From positions 1 through 30,662 of the forward strand of contig LRSR01003008.1 in NCBI GenBank assembly GCA_001579985.1: DNA of 30,662 nucleotides, given 5' to 3'. The notes under the pieces are model-generated. The model did not search any database and was not told the DNA's origin. It worked only from the letters and a program-made list of their open reading frames with translations. Positions within the stretch are counted from its first letter, which is position 1; each line of letters opens with the position of its first letter. The DNA is from Hypsibius dujardini. Taxonomy: Eukaryota > Tardigrada > Eutardigrada > Parachela > Hypsibiidae. Shown one piece after another: positions 11,501 through 19,233 of the stretch. A program made the position numbers and the translations under genes.

Positions 11501-14500
11501 TGTCTTTGGCCAGCTCGAATTTAATGAATCCCCAGACATGAATCAATCGAAGAAAACGACAACAAATCAAGATTTTTGGGCAACGAAATTCGTAATGCGC
11601 AGATAGAGTTGATTGATCGATAAGCCAGTTTGAAATTTCGCCCAATCAAACAACGTGTAGTCTTATTTGTCAAACCACACCAAATCAAAAGTTTGCAAGT
11701 AACCTGCAAGCAGCTGTAAGTGATCTACCACACTTTGGCGTCGTGATTTCGGGTCGCTCAAGGGCACACAGTTTTACCAACAGGTCGTACATTCGCAGCT
11801 CCCTCTTCAGCACTTCTGCCTGCTCTCGAACGATTCGCAGCATGGCCTCTTGGTCTGGCAAAAGGTTCGGCTGCGGTACAACGAAGAGTCCCTTAAAGCG
11901 GGAAGCAAACTTCAGGCTCTTAACCTAAACAATGAAGGTGCATAATAATTCCCCTTCCTGGTCATGATGATCAGCGCTGTGTGCACACGTGGCAAAAACC
12001 TCAGGCCGACCGAATTAAAGCCAACTTTTTACCAGCGTCCAGCAAAATAGGGTGGTCGGAGTTTGAGCCAATTTTGGCCAATGCCTGCAGCTGTTTCTCA
12101 CATAGCTTGATTCATTGATTTAAAACTGGATCGCAATAATAATTTAAAGTCAATCAATCAATCGACTGAAGAAAGACTGCGTGGTCAGCTGTGGTAAAAA
12201 AGCTGCATGCATTAGCTAAAATGGCTCAAACTCCGATCACCTCATCTTGCTGTTGCTCAAGTTGGCTTTAATTCGGTCGGCCTGAGGTTTTCGGCACGTG
12301 TGTATTATAATATCATCTCCATCAAACGGAGTTAAGTTATTCTTACAGTGTCTTTGAGGCTCTGTTCTTCAGCGGAGACACAAGCCACTACAGTTATCCT
12401 GCCGCGTTCGTCGGTGAGAATGTCCTTCAAGGCATGCACCAGTTTGGACTGTCTGCAGGGTATCTTCTTAACGGGAATATCGCCGGTTAATCGTAATGTT
12501 AGTGCTTTCTCCAGTAGTCCGACCGATTTATTGGTATACAACAAGACGTCATGCAGCGATGGTATTATCCGCTATTAAATACGTTCTTAATTATGAACCT
12601 TTTGATAAGCGTCGCAACTTGATTTAACATAATGTATGTATACAGTAAGCAACAAAATGTAATCTAACGGAGGGTCCCGAAAATGGGCAAAAGGGGCGGA
12701 GCAGGGGTAATACTTGAACAATCAACCAATCAACTCCGCTCCGGAGCTCCGTTGGTTGATTGGTTGATTGTTCAAGTATCACCCCTGCCCCGCCCCTTTT
12801 GCCCATTTCGGGACCCTTCGTTAGATTGAATTCTGTCTCTTACTGTAAAACAATGTTCTTCTGAGTTTACCTACTGGGAGGTGTTTCAGATTGGTGGCAG
12901 TGGCCAGTTCCAGTAGGGTCAGTTTGGAGACTTTGAATACTTCATCGGTCAACAACTTGGAGTGAATCTGCAATGGGATGAGTCTATTTTGTTGTTATTC
13001 CTGATACATCACGCCCACACGCCCACCTCAAAGTAGAACGTAAACAGGGTATGCGCTTCAATTGGCTTGTCGGCATATTTTGCTAGCATTTTTTTCCGAT
13101 TGTAATTCGCCTGAAAAGGAATTGTAGATCATTTTTGGTGATACATTGGCCAAAACCGATGTGTTCTTACAAGGAAGTATACAAATAACGCTTCATCCTC
13201 GTTCTTGATGCGGGCATAAGAAAGCTCCTTTACGTACGTCAATCGTTTGTATGAACATTCGGTCATTTCCAGGTGGCATTGTTCGGATAGCAGGTCAAGC
13301 ACTGTCTCGCCGACTAAGTCATAGTACGAAACGCTAAATCGAAGAAAGAAATGCTTCGACTTAGGGTAAACCTTGTCTTCCGAAGTGATGGTTTTACCTG
13401 ACGCGAATGTCGTACTCGTGATACCGAGCCTGTATCTCACGGAACACTTCCTGGAGAGCTCGAGGGATCATTCCGCGATAATCGTAATGATTGGACTCTC
13501 CTTGACTGGTGTAGGTCTTTCCGGTTCCTTTGCGGCCACACAGCATCACGAAACCGCTGACTCCGTCCAAAGCACTTAATAGCGGCTCATGGAATACGTT
13601 CTGGTATACCTCCAGCTGAGTGCCACCGTAGAAAGCACGGTCCATCGTAAACTTCCAAGTAGCGCTCAGCTCAGTCGATTTTTTGCCGCTGGACTCTTGT
13701 TGAATTTCAACCGCCTGAAACGAAATTAGGCGTTTTGCTTTGCGAAATTCGCCAGTCTGGCTCCATCGAACCTGTCTATCTGTCTCTGTGTGTCTGTCTG
13801 TGTGTCTGTCTGTGTGTTTGTGTGTTTGTGTGTCTGTGTGTCTGTGTGTCTCTCTGTCTGTCTCTCTGTCTGTCTGTCTGTCTATCTGTCTGTCTGTCTG
13901 TCTGGCTGTTTGTCTGTTTGTCTGTCTGTTTGGCTGTCTGTTTGGCTGGCTGTCTGTCTGGCAGCGTTAGACCTTCAGATACACGATAGACGATAGCCCT
14001 GTTACCGTACCTGATTAGTGATTGCGCAGCGATCCTTCGCATAGTGAGTACTCGGCTTAACGCGACAAACCAACCGGACTGGTTCACAGGAGGTTTTTCC
14101 ATCCGGTCGCTTCCTAATCCTATTCGGATTTGGAACCGGTGGCAACACCCTCTTCGGCGATGGTGGCTTCTTCATACGCTTCGGATAATTTCGTGCACGT
14201 TGAATATTCCACCTGACTTTACTCAAACAGCGATGCGCGTGCTTAGATCCAGCACTCGACACAGACACAGATCGATGACTTTTGCCTTGCATCGTGGCAG
14301 GCCCTCGGACTGGTTCTTCGGTGCGAAAATTTTCTTTAGATTTGATCGCCATATCCTTCTGAGACTTAGTGGCCTGCAGTGTATCGTTTTTGCGATTCTC
14401 CACCGTGAGTGTCTGTGCCGGCCCAATGGAGTCGGATATACCAGATGGTGCAGTGACATTGATCCTGGACGCGTTAGCTCCAAGTGCGGGAGCGAACGGT

Positions 14501-14676
14501 TTACCAGTGATCAAGTTCTGGCCACCGGCAGCTGCCGCTGACTGTAGATTCTGTGAGCTTGTCATTTTTCCAGAAATAAAGTGTCTGAGCTTCGTTTGTC
14601 TGTCTGTCTGTCTAAGTGTCAAATGGTCATCAGGAGAAGTATCCATGGTTTCACGGGCTTGGCTCGCATAGGGCAT
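8560..14676 (-). CDS. Kinesin-9 (KIF6/KIF9)-like protein with degenerate switch I and switch II
   Basis: Exons (high to low): 14676-14011, 13714-13398, 13333-13171, 13110-13027, 12967-12875, 12571-12347, 11924-~11734, ~11010-10822, 10705-10609, 10546-10489, 10384-10128, 10045-9832, 9604-9414, 9352-9244, 9148-8847, 8787-8560; about 1,120 residues. After ~200 basic residues the motor starts VRLVCRVKP. The P-loop is CGRKGTGKT (~282-289). NKSVGLLEKAL, CRQSKLVHALKDIL and LKFASRFKG match the helix-4/L12 region and motor end. Switch I (NxxSSRSH) is replaced by YADKPIEAH and switch II (DLAGSE) by ELATAT. The tail matches kinesin-9: a VLKRELRMYDLL coil, VKDFVEG, a Lys-rich block, FEEWYARTYE. Kinesin-9 motors act in cilia and flagella; this one probably cannot cycle ATP normally. 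Two junctions are uncertain: 11734/11010, and the GC donor after 10609. The start could also be 14643 or 14565. Confidence 0.87.
9620..9783. repeat. 22-bp minisatellite in kinesin intron
   Basis: About seven tandem copies of a 22-bp unit of the form ACACATGTAGTCAGTCAGTC plus AG, with variants in the first and fifth copies. It fills most of the intron between the exons ending at 9832 and starting at 9604. The unit itself contains GTCA sub-repeats. Confidence 0.85.
11009..11156. mobile_element. MITE with ~27-bp terminal inverted repeats and TA borders
   Basis: The left end is TA then CTGTATTTTCGCGTTAGACA; the right end is its complement with one mismatch (TTGTCGCG) and then TA. The length is 148 bp with no transposase. 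TA target duplication and a CTGTA-type start suggest mobilisation by a Tc1/mariner transposase. It sits directly upstream (in transcript sense) of the kinesin exon ending at 10822, and its inner TIR edge supplies a possible splice acceptor (see findings). Confidence 0.8.
11170..11718 (-). mobile_element. Deleted Tc1/mariner-like transposon with intact terminal repeats
   Basis: Terminal inverted repeats of 31 bp start CAGCTACTTGCAGGTTACTT and CAGCTGCTTGCAGGTTACTT, with one mismatch over the whole arm. TA dinucleotides flank both ends (11170-11171, 11717-11718). The element is only ~545 bp between the TAs, far shorter than a complete Tc1 element (usually above 1.2 kb). It keeps just the 3' end of a transposase gene on the minus strand. 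It lies in a kinesin intron. Confidence 0.85.
11349..11553 (-). pseudogene. Tc1-like transposase, C-terminal remnant with internal stop
   Basis: In one minus-strand frame the sequence reads VWGFIKFELAKD, then VQDIARAVPEL, an in-frame TGA at 11453-11451, then TREQCEALWESIP, NRIAAVIAKKKARIKY and TAA (11351-11349). Tc1/mariner transposases end with an ENLW...LKR helix and a W..IP...I..MP.R...VI.AKGG..KY block, which this matches in order and spacing. The N-terminal DNA-binding part and the first catalytic acids are absent, so this copy is inactive. Confidence 0.75.
11981..12304. mobile_element. Nested MITEs: family A outer element split by family B inner element
   Basis: The outer arms are related to family A: CACGTGGCAAAAACCTCAGG with GACCGAATTAAAGCCAAC on the left, and the complement ending TCGGCACGTGTG on the right. 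Inside, from about 12048 to 12243, lies the family B element. It has ends AGGGTGGTCGGAGTTTGAGC and its complement, and an inner segment ending GTGGTCAGCTGTGG that matches 7.9 kb (ATGATCAGCTGTGG). The unit lies in the kinesin intron 12346-11925. Confidence 0.78.
12641..12847. mobile_element. 203-bp near-perfect palindromic element with TA borders
   Basis: TACAGTAAG at the left and CTTACTGTA at the right enclose arms of about 95 bp that are complementary with few mismatches. The shared core runs TCTAACG, GGGTCCCGAAA, TGGGCAAAAGGGGCGG, then CTTGAACAATCAACCAATCA. Only some 12 bp (around CTCCGCTCCGGAGCTCCG) form the turn. CAGT starts with TA duplication indicate a Tc1/mariner-type foldback MITE. 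It lies in the kinesin intron 12874-12572. Confidence 0.88.
13773..13961 (+). repeat. (TGTC)n / TGTG-rich microsatellite in kinesin intron 1
   Basis: Imperfect TCTG/TGTG tetranucleotide array within the intron 14010-13715. Relative to its host transcript it reads as (CAGA)n, the opposite sense to the arrays in the RhoGEF introns. Long open frames through it on both strands are composition artefacts. Confidence 0.9.
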
Positions 14677-14945
14677 TTAGACATCCTTCAAGAGCTAATA
14701 AGACCAGAAGTACGGTGTACGGGAAAAATACGTTAATATTAAGGAAATACAAAGAATTAAAACACAAACAAAGAGCAGCCCGAAAGAAAGTAAGCCGACG
14801 ACAGCAGCAGGAGTTGCAGAGTACAAATTATCACAGCACGAGCTGCATTCCGAGAACTACACAACCGCGTTCCATTTCCCAAGGCTCAAAAGGAACTACT
14901 GAGGAATTTATAAAAGTCGCACAAATGGCGGCACCGGATGGCTTC

Positions 14946-17357
14946 CTAAAATCTGATGGTCGCCTTGATATCCTCCTCGTAGTAGGCAATCAGCACCATA
15001 ATACCTGCGCCGGTGAGCAGCCCGAAATTCTGAAGTACCAAATGCCACAGCGGCGACTCATCCTTCCGCGCCTCTACTGGACGGAGCTCGGGTAGGAGGT
15101 CGACCAGAGCAATGTAGAGGAAGCCGCCGGCTGCTAAGGCAAATATCCACAGTCCCGTCTCGTTGTGGCTCTGGCCCAATATCACACCGATAATCATGCC
15201 GATGAAAGAAATGACGCTGGATACCATGTTGTAAAATACCGCCAGTTTGACGCTCATTCCGGCCCGGAGGAGGACGGCAAAGTCCCCCAACTCATGGGGA
15301 ATTTCGTGGAGGAGAACTGCCAGGGAAGTGCTGAGTCCGCCGGCCGCGGTTCGATAGGCCACACCGACGCTGAGTCCGTCAATTCTGTTGAACAATCACA
15401 GACATTATTATAAAAATCTTATCTCATGCCAGCATACTACAGCTCGCTGCTTGATTCTCGAGCTTTTTGATCCGACGGTTACCCATCTGTCTTGTGATAT
15501 GTGTATATGTGTGCACTTGTCTGAAACAATATCTTTGCTTTCATGTCTGTCTCTGCATGCCTGTCTGTCTCTACATGCAGTTCTTCTCTCATTTGTTTAT
15601 ATTCGCTTTCTCCCTTTATGCCACAGCTATTCCTGACTGTTCGCCGGTCCTAACGATGGTTTGTTACACTGCATGTCTCGAGGTAGTGAAGAGCTTTCCG
15701 TGAATTCGGCTGTGAAATGGGTGCACTTACAAATTGTGTCTGAAACGAAAAAAGGACAAGTGTAAACACTAGGTGCCGGAGATAAAATGTACGCTGCCGG
15801 TGTACCGTCGCTGTCTGTACTCACATTCCATCCCCCAGGATAACCATCCAAGCCACGGAAGCGATATTATTGGGCAGCGATGACTTGCGATGAGAATGGC
15901 CATGGTGGCTGTGACCGTGTCCAACAGTGTCAGCCGTCCGGTCCAACGCGTTTGAGCTGGGCTCCTCCTTACCACAGAGAAGCGTTTGCATTGCCATCTG
16001 GTCTAAATTACCATTAACTCCTGAAAAAGAACGACCCGGCCTATCAGTGTCAATAATACTTGACACTCGTTGCATAACAAAACTGTCTTCATTAAGCAAT
16101 CGCGTTTGTGTGTCCGACGGATGATTCACTGCGTAAACTCAAGCCCAGCCCTACCGTTCTGTTCTGCAGCAGCATCGCACGGCATCACACATTGATTCGC
16201 CGAAGTTCCCGACAATTTGAACCCCACGACGTGACTGTGACAATGGTCATGCTGATGCTTCGGGAGATCTTTCTTCGAGGGCGTTTCCGCTTCTGCCTCC
16301 TTCCTCCGCTTATACTCACGAAAAATTCCCATCAAGCGCTCAATGAGAAAGAAAACGTAGATTCCGGCAAAACAGACACAGCTTCTCCAAACAACGATTG
16401 TCTTGAAAGCGTCGTGGTTGTGCTCGTGCTCGTGAGCAAGGTGGTCTGTAAAACGAGTAGTATGAGACCATTCAAACTTCCAACTAGTGTTGCTTAAATA
16501 TATTTAAAAAGTCGTTTACAAAGCCCAAAAGCAGCTTTTGATTCTAAACAAAATACATTTCTTTGCCATTTTAAAGTCAGAATAATAGAAATTGACATTT
16601 AAAAGCATATTTTTATTTAAAATCCTATTTCAAATGCCTGAAAATGTGGTTTTTCTTTTAAATAAAATGTGAAGTTTTTTATCATTTAAATGTATTTATT
16701 AGTTATTTTAAATTCAATTGCGTAATTTATTTACACAACACTTAAGTCTAACCCCATTACAGTTTGAATGTTGAACTTGAACTCTTATCCAAATCAACGA
16801 TGACAAGCGATCCACCAAGACAACCCACCCGAACCGTTGTCCAACAAAGAGATAACAGCATATGCACGCGTATGTCAATCGAAAAGTAACGGCTAATCAG
16901 CAAAGGTAACGGCTAATCAGCAAAGGCAAATGTCGATCGGCAAAGGCAAATGTCGATCGGCAAAGGCAAATGTCGATCGGCAAAGGTGCCCAGCATACAC
17001 AATCAATACATCAATCAAATTAACGTGAAATATCACAGCAAAAATATTGCTACCTGAATGGGAACTCTCATTGTGCGCAACATGGTCATGATGGTCGTGC
17101 TCCAGAGTAGACGCGTTCTGGGTGCATTCGTACGCATGGGAATGCAGGCCCAAGGCTTCCGGGAGTAGATGCATCAATGCGTCACCTGACAAGGCGCCAG
17201 CAGCCATCGCCACCAGAAATTGCAGCAGATGGTTGTAAAGTACCCGGTTCACGATCGGCACTAACAGAATTCCCAACAGGCCCACTAAGCTCAGCACCAA
17301 GATGGAGCAGGAAGCGTAGACCCATGGCCGCCAGTCGTAGATGCTCAGACATTCCAT
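14946..17357 (-). CDS. LIV-1 subfamily ZIP zinc transporter (SLC39A6/10-like), short N-terminus
   Basis: Imports zinc (or iron/manganese) into the cytosol. Exons: 17357-17054, 16445-16155, 16020-15825, 15739-15731 (9 nt), 15384-14946; 412 residues. TM1 ~10-32 ends LLVPIVNRV. TM2 ~38-60 reads FLVAMAAGALSGDALMHLLP. A His-rich stretch follows (HDHHDHVAH, HEHEHNHD), then TM3. The TM3-TM4 loop has HQHDHCHSH and HGHSHHGHSH. TM4 is AWMVILGDGIHNLIDGLSVG, with HN from the micro-exon. TM5 carries HEIPHELGDFAVLL, the HExPHExGD signature of LIV-1 transporters. TM7-TM8 end LVDLLPEL and MVLIAYYEE. Family members usually have a signal peptide and large ectodomain before TM1; here the first ATG lies ten residues before TM1. 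Upstream frame is open to a splice acceptor, so a missed 5' coding exon is possible but I do not see one. Confidence 0.92.
16886..16986. repeat. 20-bp tandem repeat, two unit types, ZIP intron 1
   Basis: Five abutting 20-bp units: two copies of GTAACGGCTAATCAGCAAAG followed by three copies of GCAAATGTCGATCGGCAAAG. Copies within each block are identical, which suggests recent expansion. The block lies in the intron 17053-16446. Confidence 0.92.
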
Positions 17358-17389
17358 GATTGTGCAATCGAGGAGCCTAGATGGGAATC

Positions 17390-17499
17390 TCTGCAATCAA
17401 TGAATCCGTTGAACGATTACAGTTGGCTAACCAGTAGTGAAATTTCTGCAATCAATGAATCCGTTGAACGATTACAGTTGGCTAACCAGTAGTGAAATC
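17390..17499. repeat. Perfect 55-bp tandem duplication across the ZIP 5'UTR splice acceptor
   Basis: Copies 17390-17444 and 17445-17499 are identical (start TCTGCAATCAATGAATCCGT, end CAGTAGTGAAATT). On the minus strand each copy carries the same TTCATTGATTGCAG acceptor-like motif, the lower copy being the one next to the coding exon. The exact identity implies a recent event. Confidence 0.93.
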
Positions 17500-18857
17500 A
17501 ATCGATCGATCGACAAACTCTTATCGTAATTAAAGTAGTCTTACCACCAATTTACCACGCTCACCCTCAACGTAAAGTTCTTATTTCACGTTCCACACAG
17601 ATAAAAATAATTCTGTCGAAAGATGACGAATAAATCAATCAATGATCGCATCGTACTCACACTCGAGTAAACCTCTTGCAAATCAATCGTACAATCAACC
17701 GTAAACGAGAGAAGGAAATCGTTCAATGAGGGAGAGGAAATGTGATTTGACATTTAGGCACTTTCCCCTGTACAACACAGCGAGTTTCGACATGTGCCGT
17801 GCAAAATCTTCCATCTTACCTGCTAAAACGCTATAACCGTAAGGAAGTCACACCATACTGCAGAAACAAAAAAATTAGGGGAAGCCAATTTTTTTTCCAC
17901 TTGGGAGGAAAAACTGGAAGATACGTCAGCAGATTAATTGATTCACCACAACAAATGTTTTCGATGAATCCAGATAAGTGGACGACACAGGCTGCTCCGG
18001 AATACTCCCACTCAATGTTGGTAGAGTTGTAAGACAATGAAAGTATGTATGCAGATTTCTTTAAAACCCAAGCGCGGCGAAACTAGAAATTACGGCTTCG
18101 CAAGATAATTTAAACAGAGAACTCCCGTCGTAAAAGTGGCCGGTCGGTCGATCGTAAAATGTGACTTGCCGATTGCGGCGTAGGGCATGCCACGTGGACA
18201 ACATTTGGCAAGCCGGCTGCGACAGTCAGTTCAGTTCAGTCATCCTCAAGGGGGCGCTTCAAAATCAAATACACATGCAAAAACTCGTTTCTATCTTCCA
18301 CAGTTGAAGTTCTACCATCAGGCTCATCATTTCTTTCAGTGTCCATTAAGAAAGTCAGAAATAATATCTGAGCTGAAAAGCTTTATTTTCTGATAAGGTG
18401 CTATTAATCAGGAAGGAAGGGACAGCTTAGCGAACGGTTTTAGCAATCATCTGACTGATTCCATTAATCCATCCAAAGCACTCGTAATAATTATTTGCTG
18501 ATATTCTAATGACAGAGAATATACATTTTTAACGAAATCTTCATATAGTAATGTGGGATAAACAAGAGAGACCCAGCATGTGTGTGAGCTCTCCTCAGCA
18601 GGAAGTTCCACCCATTTCAAGTACAGTACGTGCGACTACTGTCCGTAGAGAACATGAGGAAGCATAAAACGCCAGGCATGACGCTATTGTAAAACAAACA
18701 ATGAAAAAAAACAAAAAAGAACTGCCAATTACATCAATTAACAGAAGAACGATAAATGGGTGATTACGACTAAAGACCCGGTTCTTCCAAGGCCTTCGCA
18801 TCAATCGCATGAGCGGATGAAAAACTCTGCCACCCAAATATACAACAACGTTTGCAA

Positions 18858-19121
18858 CAGCTTCCGGCAATAACTCGGACAGCTTCCGGCGATAAGTCAG
18901 ACAGCTTCCGGTGATAATTCGGACATCTTCCGGCGATAAGTCGGACATCTTCCTTTGGTGTAATTATAGACCACCCTTGCAAAACAATATTCAATTGAGC
19001 CGTTGGCAAAATCAAGCAATCAATTCAGCCGTTCGTGGTCTGTGGGAACTCACTAATACTGTAGAATAGCGTGGTCAATGTTTACACCAAAAGGTGTCCG
19101 AATTATCGCCGGAAGCTGTTC
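18858..19121. repeat. 22-bp minisatellite with an inverted single copy (foldback structure)
   Basis: About 4.5 copies of CAGCTTCCGGCGATAAGTCG plus GA (variants) run from 18858 to ~18957. One inverted copy lies at 19094-19121 (TGTCCGAATTATCGCCGGAA). The inner flanks are also complementary: CGGACATCTTCCTTTGGTGT near 18940 against ACACCAAAAGGTGTCCG near 19085. This looks like a MITE-type foldback whose left arm end has expanded in tandem. Confidence 0.75.
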
Positions 19122-19233
19122 CAAACGCAGCTGTATGCCGATCAACTAATCATTGAAGTAGAGGAATCTGTCCGAGACCAGCCTGCGTCGGCGCGTGCAT
19201 AGACCGAATGGATTCGTGCCACCGCAGGATTCA

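Larger units (their letters stand above)
17358..19233. other. Gap between ZIP gene 5' end and the small unknown gene's 3' end
   Basis: The right flank of the ZIP gene carries its 5'UTR splice acceptor (AG just before 17394) and a 55-bp tandem duplication. From about 17500 to 18850 I see only AT-rich unique sequence, CAAT-type simple stretches and chance reading frames. From 18858 to 19121 there is a minisatellite and inverted repeat, listed separately. No RNA gene or convincing coding exon was found. Confidence 0.5.

Noticed and set aside
11356-11541. A plus-strand frame in the intron first considered as an exon
   Set aside because: It is the antisense of the transposase remnant; TIRs and TA flanks explain the block. 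I also dropped the idea that the minus-strand frame here was a kinesin exon.
13735-14102. Cys/Val/Leu/Ser-rich frames on the plus strand and a Gln/Thr-rich frame on the minus strand
   Set aside because: Same microsatellite artefact, lying in kinesin intron 1.
16500-16740. AT-rich TTTAAAT-dense block as an origin or matrix-attachment site
   Set aside because: It is only an AT-rich intron segment; nothing specific beyond composition supports such a role.
18595-19015. Two overlapping minus-strand frames with LSPEAVR-type repeated peptides
   Set aside because: The peptide repeat is simply the translated 22-bp minisatellite, whose length is not a multiple of three; no start or splice context supports a gene.
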